From Bradyrhizobium barranii subsp. barranii (GTDB lineage Bacteria > Pseudomonadota > Alphaproteobacteria > Rhizobiales > Xanthobacteraceae): a stretch of 64,000 bases of DNA. The notes below the pieces were generated by a model that did no database searches, was not told the origin of the DNA, and saw nothing but the letters and a program-made list of their open reading frames with translations. The stretch is taken from the NCBI RefSeq assembly GCF_017565645.3, contig NZ_CP086136.1, positions 4,695,501 through 4,759,500 of the forward strand, written 5' to 3'. Positions 28,758-38,161 of this stretch are shown here, piece after piece (within the stretch, counting starts at the first letter, position 1; each line of letters begins with the position of its first letter). Made by a program: the position numbers and the translations under genes.

Positions 28758-30514
28758 ATGTTCGACCCCTTTAGCCAGCAAGGGGCCGGGGAGTTGAACG
28801 TCTTGAAGCGACATCTGCAAAGCACCGTACTTACATTACTTGATCGCAACACCAGCCAGCGCGAGATTCACCGGCTGACGGGTGTCGATCGCAAGACGAT
28901 CCGGCGTTATCAGGCGCTGCGGGCCGGTGCGGAGGCAAATTCCCCCGGGGAAGTGACCACCGGCTCGGTGAGCGCGGACGGCCAAATTCCTCCACCCCGA
29001 CCACCGGCTTTTGGGACATCGGAAGCGACGGTCACCAGCAGCCTGGCCCGTTCGGCTTGCGAAGCGCATCGGACGTGGATCGAAGAACAGGTCCGGCTGA
29101 AGCGGAACGCGCAGGCGATTTACCAGGACCTGGTTGATCAATTTGGCTTTCCGTCCAGCTACCAGAGTGTCAAGCGGTTGTGCGCCGGTTGCGGCACGCT
29201 GATCCTGAGCAGTTTGATCGTCTTGAGTTCCTCCCCGGCGAGGAAGCTCAGGTCGACTATGGCGAGGGCGCGCCGACGGTTGATCCGAAGAGCGGGCGGT
29301 ACCGTCGTCCCCGCCTGTTCGTGATGACGCTACGCTACTCGCGGCGCAGCTTCCGGCGGGTAGTCTGGAAGTCCAGCCAACAAGTCTGGGCGCAGCTCCA
29401 CGAAGAGGCGTTCCGGTATTTTGGCGGGGTCCCCAGCTATGTCGTGCTCGACAACCTGAAGGAAGGCGTCCTCAAGCCGGATTTGTACGAGCCCCAGCTC
29501 AACCCGATTTACAGCGCGATGCTGGCTCATTACGCCGTGGTCGCCGATCCCGCGCGCGTGGCCGATCCAAATCGGAAAGGATGCGTCGAGAATGCGATTC
29601 AACATACCCAGGGCACTGCGCTGGCCGGACGGCGCTTCGAGACGCTGGAGGCGCAAAACGAGTTCTTGAGGCACTGGGAGGAGAACTGGGCTTCCAAACG
29701 CATCCACGGCAGCACGCGCCGTCAGGTCGAGGCGATGTTCCAGGAAGAGAAGCCGCACCTGCGGCCGCTGCCTGTCGCTCCCTTCCGCATCTTCACCGAA
29801 GTCGTCCGGACTGTCTGCGACGACACCACCGTACGCGTCGACAACAGCTATTACGCCGCGCGGCCCGCGCCGATCGGCAGCCAGGTCGTCGTGCGCATCT
29901 ACACCACCACGATCGAGATCCGTGATCGCCACACCCGTGCGCTGCTGCGTGTTCATTCCCGGATGGCGCACCCCGGTTCTGTCGTCCTGCCGACCAGCGA
30001 ACGGCCGTTCAACCCGTCGCGGCAAACCGCCGTGCTGCTGGCGAGCGCCGAGCGCATCGGACCGCAGACCAGGGCCTTGTGCCAGCAGGTGTTCGACACC
30101 GAAGGGCGCCCCGGACAGCGCGCGATGTGGGGCATTGTCGGGCTGGGCCGGAAGTATCCGGCGCGGCTGGTCGAGCAGGCCTGCGCGCACGCCATCGACA
30201 ACCGCATCTACCGCTACAAGCACGTGCGTGCGACCGTCGAGCGGTTGTTCGAACAGGCGATCGAGCAGGTTGGAGTGACGCCACAGCCGGCATCGCCGCT
30301 CACCCAGGATCATCCGCTGATCCGTACCCCCGCGGAATACGGCGACCTCTTCAGCCGCGCTGTGCGGCGCGACGCCGACGACAATGGTCGGCAGGCCGAG
30401 GCTCACGACGATCACGCCACGGCAATCCGCGCTCGTGTCGCCTGCGCAACCCCGGCCAACTCCGGCGCCACGAGCGCTCCCGCTGCACCTTCTCACCTTA
30501 AACTGGAGACCTAG
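28758..30514 (+). pseudogene. istA: IS21 transposase IstA, broken by a one-base frameshift
   Basis: The N-terminal part (28758 on) carries the helix-turn-helix LLDRNTSQREIHRLTGVDRKTIRRY and ends in frame at YQSVKRL; the rest continues in another frame as VRRLRHADPEQFDRLEF from about 29178. One T is missing in CGGTTGTGCGCCGG (needed for KRFVRRL). The integrase core is otherwise whole: D in EAQVDYGEG, D in YVVLDNLKEG, E in GCVENAIQH. A deletion or a sequencing error would give the same reading. If real, this copy cannot make full IstA, though a slippage product is conceivable. Confidence 0.85.
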
Positions 30515-30518
30515 CCAC

Positions 30519-31286
30519 ATGATGACCATGCCGGAAATTGAGCGTTGCCTACGACAGCTGCGCCTGTCGGGTGTCCGCGACACGCTGCAGACGCGCGTGC
30601 TCCAGGCGCAGGGCGCCAACCAGCCCTTCCTCGAGACCTTCTCCCTTATCCTGCAGGATGAACTGGACCGTCGTCAGTCCCGTCTTATCGAGCGGCGATA
30701 CCAGCAATCCGGGCTCGACGAAAAGCTGACGCTCGCCGAGTTCGACTGGTCCTTCAATCCCAAACTGCCACGTCAGACCTGCTTCCAGCTCCACACCCTG
30801 GCGTTCATTGCCGCTGGCGAGAACGCTCTGCTTGTTGGCAAACCTGGCACCGGGAAGTCGCACATCGCCAAGGCGATTGCCTATCAGGCGATCCTGCAAA
30901 GCCACAAGGTCCAGTATCTTGAGACCGACGACTTCTTCCACCGCTACGCCCTGAACTCTCCGGCACAACGCGAGGTCCGGCTGCGAACCATCATCGACTG
31001 CGATCTCCTCGTGCTGGACGATCTATTCCTCGCACGCGCCATCCCCGACGACGCCGGCACTTTGCTGCAGACCCTGATCCATCAGCGTTACAAACTGCGC
31101 CGCAGCGTCATCGTCACCTCCAATCGCGTCGTGCAGGATTGGGGGGCATACCTTGGGGACAACACTATGAGCACGACGATCCTCGATCGCCTTATGCATC
31201 ATTGCCATCTGCTTGAGTTCGACGGACGCAGCTATCGGCTCAAAGAAGCCGCTGAAGCTCTTGCCCGGGAAACAAACTCAAACTAA
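30519..31286 (+). CDS. istB: IS21 helper ATPase IstB
   Basis: A 255-aa AAA+ ATPase that assists IstA in target choice and strand transfer. Walker A LLVGKPGTGKSHIAKAIAY near residue 105; Walker B DLLVLDDLFL near 168; sensor-like IVTSNRVVQDW. The start at 30519 (ATG ATG ACC) follows GGAG. It follows istA closely, as in all IS21 elements. Intact. Confidence 0.95.
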   Translation: MMTMPEIERCLRQLRLSGVRDTLQTRVLQAQGANQPFLETFSLILQDELDRRQSRLIERRYQQSGLDEKLTLAEFDWSFNPKLPRQTCFQLHTLAFIAAGENALLVGKPGTGKSHIAKAIAYQAILQSHKVQYLETDDFFHRYALNSPAQREVRLRTIIDCDLLVLDDLFLARAIPDDAGTLLQTLIHQRYKLRRSVIVTSNRVVQDWGAYLGDNTMSTTILDRLMHHCHLLEFDGRSYRLKEAAEALARETNSN

Positions 31287-31361
31287 CAGTCCCTTGTCCT
31301 GCCTCGCGGGTGGAGGAATTTGACTGACCACACCCGGAGGAATTTGAAGTGACCCGCGGGG

Positions 31362-31655
31362 GATTCGGACGAGCGCTTCGGCGAGACCGCTCTCGAATTC
31401 AGACATTGCGCTTTCAAGCGCGTTGGGGTCCATGCCGTCGAGGTGAATTCGGTTGAAGTAGTTTTGGCAGGCCACGTCTTTGACGTTGTTCTTGAATGAG
31501 CGCTGCTCCTCCCGATCGAATACCGAGACCTGAAAGGCCTTGCCCTTCGTGTTGGCGAATTGGCGCAGATAGCACTGCGGCACATAGTGATGTTTTACGG
31601 GCCTATTTCGACTTTTCCCCACCTCTGCGCTCCAATCAGACTCTTTCGCACTCAA
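31362..31655 (-). pseudogene. DUF4238 protein, 5' part (split by IS21-family element)
   Basis: About 98 N-terminal residues with the family motif KHHYVPQCYLRQFAN near residue 22, ending EALVRI at the IS edge, directly continuous with INEAHN of the 3' part. The start at 31655 would be TTG; a GTG a little downstream is another option. Upstream on the same strand lies a truncated nuclease-like gene. Confidence 0.8.
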
Positions 31656-31682
31656 TCGTGCAACGCATCATACCTGGTTCTT

Positions 31683-31896
31683 TTATGTCGCGGTCGCCGC
31701 GACCCAGACAATCTCACCGATCGTTGCGAATACGAGCGCGCCACTTGCCGCTCCGGTCGCCATTAAATAATCGCGCAGTTGTCCAGCGTACATGCTTCGA
31801 ACAGCGGGAGTAGGATCGATGTCGGATTTCCAATCGACCGCCAATTCGACCAGACCGTCTCGGATCGCGAGCGCGTCTGCCCGACCTGCGAGGATG
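31683..31896 (-). pseudogene. C-terminal fragment of a PD-(D/E)XK nuclease-like protein (UvrD/AddA-type)
   Basis: The fragment reads HILAGRADALAIRDGLVELAVDWKSDID and on to AASGALVFATIGEIVWV. GxxDAL followed by VDWKSD is the D...DxK core of the lambda-exonuclease/Cas4-like nuclease domain at the C terminus of UvrD/AddA-type helicases. Everything before it is missing: the IS21 copy 2 end lies directly upstream, and the sequence beyond that IS belongs to another gene. So this is a relic of a longer helicase-nuclease gene cut by IS insertion plus deletion. Confidence 0.65.
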
Positions 31897-31988
31897 TGTT
31901 TCGGCATGGAATAAGGACCCCGTATTCGGGGTAATCGGCATCCAATCGGGACCCCGGGACAAGGGTCCACAGTGGCTTCCATCAAGTC

Positions 31989-33506
31989 ATGGAAGCCGAG
32001 GTTGGGATGCTGGTGGTGGAGACGATTGCGAAGATCCGTCGCGCTTATTTTGTTCATGGTCAGCCGATCAAGGCGATCTGCCGGGAGCTTGGCGTATCGC
32101 GCAAGGTGGTCCGCAAGGTCATCCGCTCGGAGGCGACGGAGTTCCGGTACGAGCGAGAGACGCAGCCGCTTCCGAAGATGGGCCCGTGGAGTGCCGAGCT
32201 TGACCGGTTGCTGGCGGCGAACGAGAGCAAGACGACGCGCGAACGGCTGACGCTGATTCGCTTGTTCGAAGAGCTTCGCGGCCTCGGATATGCCGGCGGC
32301 TACGACGCGGTTCGTCGCTATGCGCGGCGGTGGAGCCGAGAGCGTGGCGCCTCGACGACCTCAGCTTATGTGCCGTTGAGCTTTGCGCCCGGCGAAGCCT
32401 ACCAGTTTGATTGGAGCCACGAAGTCGTCCTGTTGAGCGGAACCACGGTGGTCGTGAAGGCGGCGCATGTCCGGCTTTGCCACAGTCGGATGCTGTTTGT
32501 TCGGGCCTATCCGCGCGAGACGCAGGAGATGGTGTTTGACGCCCACGACCGGGCGTTCGCACTGTTCAAGGGGACTTGCCGGCGCGGCATCTACGACAAC
32601 ATGAAGACGGCGGTGGAGACGATCTTTGTCGGCAAAGGCCGCCTCTACAATCAGCGCTTCCTGCAGATGTGTAGCCATTATCTGGTCGATCCGGTTGCCT
32701 GCACGCCAGCGTCGGGCTGGGAGAAGGGACAGGTCGAGAACCAGGTCGGGTTGGTCCGCGAACGCTTTTTCACCCCGCGACTGCGCTTCAAGACATTGGA
32801 CGAGCTGAACGCCTGGTTGCTCGATAAATGTATCGCCTACGCCAAGGCGCATCGGCATCCAGAGTTCGCCGACCGGACTGTCTGGGAGATCTTCGAGGCC
32901 GAGCGACCCAATCTCGTGCCTTATGCAGGTCGGTTCGATGGCTTCCATGCCGTCCCGGCCTCGGTCTCCAAGACCTGCCTGGTGCGCTTCGACAACAACA
33001 AGTACTCGGTTGCGGCAAGCGCGGTCGGGCGGCCCATTGAGGTCCAGGCTTATGCGGACCGCATCGTGATCCGCCAGGACGGCCGGGTCGTTGCCGAACA
33101 TCCGCGATCATTCGGTCGCGGCGAGACGGTCTACGACCCTTGGCACTATGTGCCCGTGCTTGTGCGCAAGCCCGGTGCCTTGCGTAATGGCGCTCCCTTC
33201 AAGGACTGGGTGCTGCCCGCAGCGATTGAGCGTGTACGGCGCAAACTCGCCGGTGCCGACGATGGCAATCGACAGATGGTCGATATCCTCAATGCGGTGC
33301 TGACAGACGGATTGCCCGCGGTGGAAGCCGCCTGCGCCGAGGCGGTCGCTCATGGCGTTCATTCCGCCGATGTCGTGCTCAACATCCTGGCTCGTCAACG
33401 TGAACCTGCCCCACCGGCCAACATCATGACGCCGGCCGCCTTGACGCTTCGCCATGCGCCGATCGCCGATTGTGCCCGCTACGACAACCTCCGGAGGACA
33501 AACTGA
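31989..33506 (+). CDS. istA: IS21-family transposase IstA
   Basis: A 505-aa DDE transposase, full length. Helix-turn-helix [20 protein letters not shown] near residue 35; integrase core with D in YQFDWSHE, D in [13 protein letters not shown] in [13 protein letters not shown]-terminal Mu-type beta domain ([22 protein letters not shown]). The stop overlaps istB start in TGATG. Start at 31989 is ATG; the frame begins within the left terminal repeats. Confidence 0.95.
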   Translation: MEAEVGMLVVETIAKIRRAYFVHGQPIKAICRELGVSRKVVRKVIRSEATEFRYERETQPLPKMGPWSAELDRLLAANESKTTRERLTLIRLFEELRGLGYAGGYDAVRRYARRWSRERGASTTSAYVPLSFAPGEAYQFDWSHEVVLLSGTTVVVKAAHVRLCHSRMLFVRAYPRETQEMVFDAHDRAFALFKGTCRRGIYDNMKTAVETIFVGKGRLYNQRFLQMCSHYLVDPVACTPASGWEKGQVENQVGLVRERFFTPRLRFKTLDELNAWLLDKCIAYAKAHRHPEFADRTVWEIFEAERPNLVPYAGRFDGFHAVPASVSKTCLVRFDNNKYSVAASAVGRPIEVQAYADRIVIRQDGRVVAEHPRSFGRGETVYDPWHYVPVLVRKPGALRNGAPFKDWVLPAAIERVRRKLAGADDGNRQMVDILNAVLTDGLPAVEAACAEAVAHGVHSADVVLNILARQREPAPPANIMTPAALTLRHAPIADCARYDNLRRTN

Positions 33507-34369
33507 TGGAACGAACCCAAATCTTCGATCTCATGGGCGAGCTTAAGCTCTACGGCATGAAGGCCGCCTTCGACGAGATCATGGCGACCGCCGTCAAACG
33601 CCAGCACGAACCCCAGCGCATCGTCGGCGATCTGCTCTCCGCCGAGATCAACGAGAAGCAGGCCCGCTCGATCAAATACCAGCTCACCATCGCCAAGTTG
33701 CCGCTTGCAAAGGACATCGCAGACTTCCAGTTCGACGCCACGCCGATCAACCAGACGCTTGTCAATGATCTCGCCGGCGGCGGCTTCATCGCCCAGCAAC
33801 GCAACGTCGTCCTGGTCGGTGGAACGGGCACCGGCAAGACCCATCTGGCCATCGCTATCGCGCGAAGCTGCATCCGATCCGGCGCCCGTGGCCGCTTCTA
33901 TAACGTGGTCGACCTCGTCAACCGCCTCGAGACCGAGACCCGCAACGGGCGACAGGGCCGGCTTGCCGAGCACCTAACCCGCATGGACTTCATTGTCCTG
34001 GACGAGCTCGGATATTTGCCCTTTGCCCAGTCCGGCGGTCAGCTTCTCTTCCACCTCGTCAGCCGGCTTTATGAGCGCGCCTCCGTCCTCGTCACCACCA
34101 ATCTGGCATTCGGCGAGTGGCCGAGCGTGTTCGGCGATGCCAAGATGACGACCGCGCTGCTCGACCGGCTGACTCATCACTGCGACATCGTCGAGACCGG
34201 TAACGACAGCTGGCGCTTTAAAAGCCGCGACGACGATCAAACAACCCGCGCTCGCGCCGTCTCCGCAACCCCGGCCAGCTCCGACGCCGCGAGCGCTACC
34301 ATCAAGACTCGCCGATCAAAGGGGTCCCCTTTGGACGCCGATCGGGGGTCCCAGTCCAACGCCGATTGA
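33506..34369 (+). CDS. istB: IS21 helper ATPase IstB
   Basis: A 287-aa AAA+ protein. Walker [18 protein letters not shown] near residue 105; Walker [13 protein letters not shown] near 165; [31 protein letters not shown] is the usual IstB C-terminal block. ATG at 33506 overlaps the istA stop and follows GGAGGA. The last codons and stop run into the right terminal repeat. Confidence 0.96.
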   Translation: MERTQIFDLMGELKLYGMKAAFDEIMATAVKRQHEPQRIVGDLLSAEINEKQARSIKYQLTIAKLPLAKDIADFQFDATPINQTLVNDLAGGGFIAQQRNVVLVGGTGTGKTHLAIAIARSCIRSGARGRFYNVVDLVNRLETETRNGRQGRLAEHLTRMDFIVLDELGYLPFAQSGGQLLFHLVSRLYERASVLVTTNLAFGEWPSVFGDAKMTTALLDRLTHHCDIVETGNDSWRFKSRDDDQTTRARAVSATPASSDAASATIKTRRSKGSPLDADRGSQSNAD

Positions 34370-34371
34370 CA

Positions 34372-34714
34372 GATCGTGCACGAAGGTGGTCGGCGGATGC
34401 TTCATCGCCGCGAGGTCAACGTCGCTCGGCGTCTTGCAGCGTGCGCACTGGATCTCCAGCCAAGGGAAGCCGCCATTCACCGCTTGATCGATCGTCGGGG
34501 ACGGATCAATCGGTTCTCCGTCTGACCACATGCGTTCGTTCCAGCTTTCGCATAGCAGCTTGTCGGCCTGCTGGATGAGCGCCTCCCCCTTCGCGCGCGT
34601 TTCCGCCGATCGGGTAGCCAGGATGTTGGCCATGGCCCGCGCCTTGCCGAGCTCTTTCGCCAGAGCCTTTCGGTCGCCGCCCGACAGGGGCGTAGGGTGA
34701 TACTTCGGGGCCAT
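34372..34714 (-). pseudogene. N-terminal fragment of a Cys-containing hypothetical protein, cut by IS21 copy 2
   Basis: The fragment starts MAPKYHPTPLSGGDRKALAKELGKARAMANILATRS and continues to LEIQCARCKTPSDVDLAAMKHPPTTFVHDL, where the IS begins. A CxxC pair (CARC) suggests half of a zinc ribbon whose second knuckle should lie in the lost part. Proteins with this start are common small hypotheticals in Bradyrhizobium. About a third of the gene is probably missing. Coding continues a short way into the IS end by chance. Confidence 0.65.
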
Positions 34715-34760
34715 CCGGACATCCAGGCGCTAAAAGATCGGATTGGCGATCCAGAGCGGG

Positions 34761-35156
34761 CTACGGCGTCTCGAACGCCGGCCAGCACCCGTCTTCTTCA
34801 TGCCTGCCGGTGCGCTGCTGGCAGGTGTTGTCGAGCAGCCGCTGCGCGACGTCCTTCCAGACCGCGTTGCCGCCATACAATCGGACTGCATCGGCAGTCT
34901 GGATTTCCACAGTTCGCTCGCAGCGGCGGCAGGTGATGCGCAGGACGTGGCGCTGCATTTCCGAAAGGCGTCGCTGCCGCATCTGGGCCTCGGTCGCCTC
35001 GGCGCGTGGGTCTTTGAGAACAGATTCCCAGTATTCGGCCGGGAGCGGCGCATCTGGAGCGGCAGCGGGGAGCGCCGGCCTCCGGGCGGCTTCAGCGGCC
35101 AGTTTCTCCATCTGATTCGGGGTCGGCATGCGCCAGCTCGCGGGTCGGTCGGTCAT
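34761..35156 (-). CDS. Hypothetical protein with a CxxC zinc-ribbon-like motif
   Basis: A 131-aa protein. CRRCERTVEI near residue 77 is a CxxC knuckle; a later C is in LLDNTCQQRTGRHEEDGCW (Cys and His ligands possible). The N-terminal part is basic and Ala/Pro-rich. It resembles other small zinc-ribbon proteins in this genus and sits beside the truncated CARC protein on the same strand, 46 bp upstream. Function unknown. Confidence 0.65.
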   Translation of the reverse strand: MTDRPASWRMPTPNQMEKLAAEAARRPALPAAAPDAPLPAEYWESVLKDPRAEATEAQMRQRRLSEMQRHVLRITCRRCERTVEIQTADAVRLYGGNAVWKDVAQRLLDNTCQQRTGRHEEDGCWPAFETP

Positions 35157-35302
35157 TCCGAATTAGAACATAAAGTGAACAAAAGTCGAGTCCGACCAAG
35201 TGGCCTCTGAGAAAAAATCATCCCGTTGGGCAGGCCGCGATGTCGGAACCAAGGCCGGCAGATCGTCTTGAATCCGGCATCAGTATCGGAGTTTTCCTCG
35301 CC

Positions 35303-36235
35303 ATGGCCCCCCGCGCTAACTGGAAAGGCTTCCTGCGCCTTTCGCTCGTCACCTGTCCGGTCGCGCTGTATCCGGCCACCTCCGATTCCGAAAAGGTCTC
35401 GTTCAACCAGCTCAACCGGAAGACAGGCCACCGGATCAAATACGCCAAGGTCGATGCCGACACCGGCGAGGAGGTTGCCAATGAGGACATCGTCAAGGGC
35501 TACAAGGTCGACACCGACACCTTCATTGAGGTGACGAAGGAGGAGCTCGAGAACGTTGCGCTGGAATCGACGCGAACCATCGAGATCGACGAGTTCGTCG
35601 ACCGCAGCGAGATCGATCCGCGATATCTGATCCGTCCTTACTACCTGGTGCCGGACGGAAAGGTCGGCCACGACGCCTTCGCCGTCGTCCGCGAAACCAT
35701 CCGTGAGATGAACAAGGTCGCCATCGGACGGGTGGTGCTGACCAACCGTGAGCACATCATCGCCCTCGAGCCCATGGACAAGGGCCTGATGGGGACGCTG
35801 CTGCGCTATCCTTACGAAGTGCGTTCCGCGGACGAATATTTCGACGATATTCAGGACGTCAAAGTCACCAAGGACATGCTCGATCTCGCCAGGCACATCG
35901 TCAATCAGAAGGCGGGCCACTTCGAGCCGGACAAGTTCGAAGACCAGTACGAAACCGCCCTCATCGATCTCATCAACCAGAAGCGCGCCGGCAAACCCAT
36001 CACGGCGAAAGCGCGTCCCCGCGGCGAGAACGTGGTTGATCTGATGGACGCACTGCGCAAGAGCATTGGCGCCGAAAAGGCGGCAGCGACAGAGGTGCCG
36101 AAGAAGCCAGCCAAGAAGGCGCGCAAAGCGTCGGCCGGGCAGAAGGAAATGCTGATGCCGATTGCCGGTAAGAAACCGGCCAAGGAGGCCGTGGCAAGGA
36201 AGCCGGCGGCCAAACCGCAGCGGAAGTCGGCTTAA
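35303..36235 (+). CDS. ku: Ku protein (bacterial non-homologous end joining)
   Basis: A 310-aa homodimeric DNA-end-binding protein that recruits LigD. The N terminus MAPRANWKGFLRLSLVTCPVALYPA and the Ku core (residues 5-255; for example KGYKVDTDTFIEVTKEELENV and GRVVLTNREHIIALEP) are characteristic. The C-terminal 55 residues are Lys/Ala-rich, a DNA-binding tail of a kind seen in other Ku proteins. The start at 35303 matches homologues; a longer in-frame leader to 35240 is not conserved. No ligD lies in the window. It is probably a mobile extra copy: Bradyrhizobium genomes commonly hold several Ku genes. Confidence 0.95.
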   Translation: MAPRANWKGFLRLSLVTCPVALYPATSDSEKVSFNQLNRKTGHRIKYAKVDADTGEEVANEDIVKGYKVDTDTFIEVTKEELENVALESTRTIEIDEFVDRSEIDPRYLIRPYYLVPDGKVGHDAFAVVRETIREMNKVAIGRVVLTNREHIIALEPMDKGLMGTLLRYPYEVRSADEYFDDIQDVKVTKDMLDLARHIVNQKAGHFEPDKFEDQYETALIDLINQKRAGKPITAKARPRGENVVDLMDALRKSIGAEKAAATEVPKKPAKKARKASAGQKEMLMPIAGKKPAKEAVARKPAAKPQRKSA

Positions 36236-36405
36236 GGTATCCTTGTGGTGGGCTCACGGGAAGCTTGCTCCGACATGCCGGATGCGTCGAGATATTTCCC
36301 GGACCGGCCGCTCTGTTCGCCCGCTTTGGAATTCTCTGCTCCCGAGCTAGACAGCACGGCTGATCGCATGGCAGCAGTTAGGAGGTCGGTGCGGGGAAGC
36401 GTCTC

Positions 36406-37020
36406 ATGGCGAGAAAACTGAAGACCTACCAGACTTCGCTGGGCTTCTTCGATCTGGCGATCGCCGCTCCGTCCATGAAAGCGGCTCTGGAAGCGTGGGG
36501 CGCCGACAGCAATCTCTTCCATCAGGGCGCGGCGAAGGAGAGCCACGATCCGGACGTCATCGCCGCAACCATGGCAAAGCCCGGCGTTGTTCTCAGGCGC
36601 CCGGTTGGCACCGACCGACCTTTCAGCGAACATGCCGAGCTGCCCACCGATCTTGCCGGCGGCGGACCAACGAAAGCCGCCCGTAAGTCGAAAGGGCCAA
36701 AGCCGAAGAAACCTTCCTCTCGCCCCGTCGACAAGGCTGCCGAACGAAAGGCCGCTCTCGCTTTCGAAAAGGAGCAGAAGCGGCGGCAGCTTGAACAGGC
36801 GAAGGAAGAGACTGCCAGGCAGAAGGATCGTGAACGCCGTCAGCAGGCGGTCGACAAGGCGCAGGCTGCGCTGGACAAGGCTGAGCAAGAGCACGCGAAG
36901 CGGGCCGCCGTCATCGAGGCCGAGGTCGAGGCTCTCGAGAAGAGATCGCAAGTCGAAAAAGCCCGCTGGGATAAGGAGAAGGAACGATTGGAAGCGACGC
37001 TGCGGCGCGCGCGGGGTTAG
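36406..37020 (+). CDS. Coiled-coil, TolA-like hypothetical protein next to ku
   Basis: A 204-aa protein. The first about 90 residues form a conserved domain (KTYQTSLGFFDLAIAAPSMKAALEAWGADSNLFHQGAAKES). The rest is a long charged coiled coil rich in Lys, Glu, Arg and Ala (about 100-200), so annotation often calls it TolA-like or cell-envelope biogenesis, without evidence. The start has a GGGGAAG site. Close neighbourhood to ku suggests a link to DNA repair or processing; this is inference only. Confidence 0.7.
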   Translation: MARKLKTYQTSLGFFDLAIAAPSMKAALEAWGADSNLFHQGAAKESHDPDVIAATMAKPGVVLRRPVGTDRPFSEHAELPTDLAGGGPTKAARKSKGPKPKKPSSRPVDKAAERKAALAFEKEQKRRQLEQAKEETARQKDRERRQQAVDKAQAALDKAEQEHAKRAAVIEAEVEALEKRSQVEKARWDKEKERLEATLRRARG

Positions 37021-37047
37021 CTTCCGTCATGCTCGGCGCCGGGCCTT

Positions 37048-37311
37048 CTAATCAGGAGGGCATTCTGGGCAGGTATCACCGATCGAGTTCAGCACGTCGC
37101 GAACCTCGGCCGCCGCTGCATCAGGGGAGACGCCTGCGGGCGGGTCTAGGCGGGCGATATCGAAGGCCCGCTCCATTGCATGCGGATCGGCGCGGTCCTG
37201 CATCCAGCCGTGCTCCTCGCACTCGCGGATGGCGCCAGCTTCCTGGAGCACGTCAATCGCCCATCCGCGCATCGTCCGTATCGCCGGTCTTCGTTCACTT
37301 GTCATCAGCAT
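37048..37311 (-). CDS. Small acidic hypothetical protein
   Basis: An 87-aa protein beginning MLMTSERRPAIRTMRGWAIDVLQEAG and rich in Asp, Glu and Ala. A C-x-x-C-like pair occurs at the C terminus (CPEC). Short open reading frame with good codon bias; similar small proteins are common in this genus. No known domain recognised. Convergent with the coiled-coil gene. Confidence 0.55.
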   Translation of the reverse strand: MLMTSERRPAIRTMRGWAIDVLQEAGAIRECEEHGWMQDRADPHAMERAFDIARLDPPAGVSPDAAAAEVRDVLNSIGDTCPECPPD

Positions 37312-38161
37312 AGGAATAGCTCCTGATACGGCGAATCGTTTTGTCCGTCATTCGTTCCGGCTGCTAACACATGGCTGGGATTCGCAATGGCAGGAACTCA
37401 GGGTTTGGAGTGCTACCGCCCGCGAAGCCGTGAGGAAAACCAAAGCCCCCAGCGCTTCATTTCCGTTTGTGCGCGTCCGGCAGATGCCGGACCGGGCTCT
37501 CGTGAACCGAGCCGCGTAGCGTCTCGGCCGTGCGGCTTCGATCCCTCGCGCAGAATAATGTGTCGCTCGCCGGAGGCACTCGCTCGCGGGCCCCGCCGTC
37601 ATTGCATGACGGCGTCGCTATCACTGTCCCGCGTTCGGGTGCCTTCTTAACCGGTCTCGCGACTGCACTCGGTCCCGGGTCCCGCCGCTACGCGTCGGCG
37701 CTATGCTGACCCTCCTGCGGGTGCCTTTTTCTCTGCCGGGCACGGCCTGCACGAGCCAACATGCCCCTCTTCTAGATCTAAGGGGCTCCGCCCCTCGCGC
37801 GCGCCAGGGTGAAGCGCCGGCCGATGCCGGCGCCGACCCGAGCGGTCTCCCCGGTCTTCCGCGCTTTCTCAGATTCTCAACACCGGAAATCCTGGCACGC
37901 GCTTGTGCAGACCCGCTCTTCGAGCGGCCCTCTCCGGGCGGGCGATCCCTGTTCCAATCAAAATGCTCCTCACGGGGCTATCGTTGGCCTACGGGCTGAT
38001 TCGTTGGGAGCCACCTGGCGATCCTGCGCCGTGAGCGCCCAGAGGGGACGAGTGCCCCGACGGATGAGCTGCGTTCGACGCCCCGTGGGGAGTTGCGCCT
38101 TTGAGCGCCAGAACAGGGCCGGCGAAGATCGCAGCTGCCCGACTGCGAAGGAGGGAAGGGA
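37312..38161. other. Hairpin-rich non-coding region and IS110 left side
   Basis: 850 bp with no convincing gene. Perfect short hairpins: GCCGTCAT-TGC-ATGACGGC (37595-37613), AGGGGC-TCC-GCCCCT (37781-37795) and GCGCCGGC-CGAT-GCCGGCGC (37814-37833). The last about 180 bp before the IS110 start (about 37980-38161) contain several stem-loops and probably belong to the IS (candidate bridge RNA region). The AGGGC-TCC-GCCCT hairpin recurs beyond the IS at 39573-39585, so the IS probably interrupts one structured non-coding region. Confidence 0.5.

Larger units (their letters stand above)
28652..31361 (+). mobile_element. IS21-family insertion sequence (copy 1)
   Basis: About 2.7 kb with istA and istB. 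The two ends read inward CCCGTGGGTC and CCCGCGGGTC, followed by a second related block GGTGTGGTCA/GGTATGGTCA, the multiple terminal repeats usual in IS21. GATTC is present directly outside both ends (28647-28651 and 31362-31366). Removing the element and one GATTC restores the DUF4238 frame exactly. IS21 duplications are usually 4-8 bp, so 5 bp fits. Confidence 0.9.
31897..34371 (+). mobile_element. IS21-family insertion sequence (copy 2)
   Basis: About 2.5 kb with intact istA and istB. The ends read inward TGTTTCGGCATGG...GGACCCCG and TGTCAATCGGCGTTGG...GGGACCCCCG; a second block (ATCGGCATCC/ATCGGCGTCC then GGGACCCC) repeats further in. No clear flanking duplication is seen, and the two flanking gene fragments do not belong together, so a deletion next to the element is likely. 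It is unrelated in end sequence to copy 1. Confidence 0.85.

Noticed and set aside
31278..31361. Continuation of the DUF4238 5' frame past 31362
   Set aside because: These codons are IS21 terminal-repeat DNA, shown by the inverted ends and the GATTC duplication.
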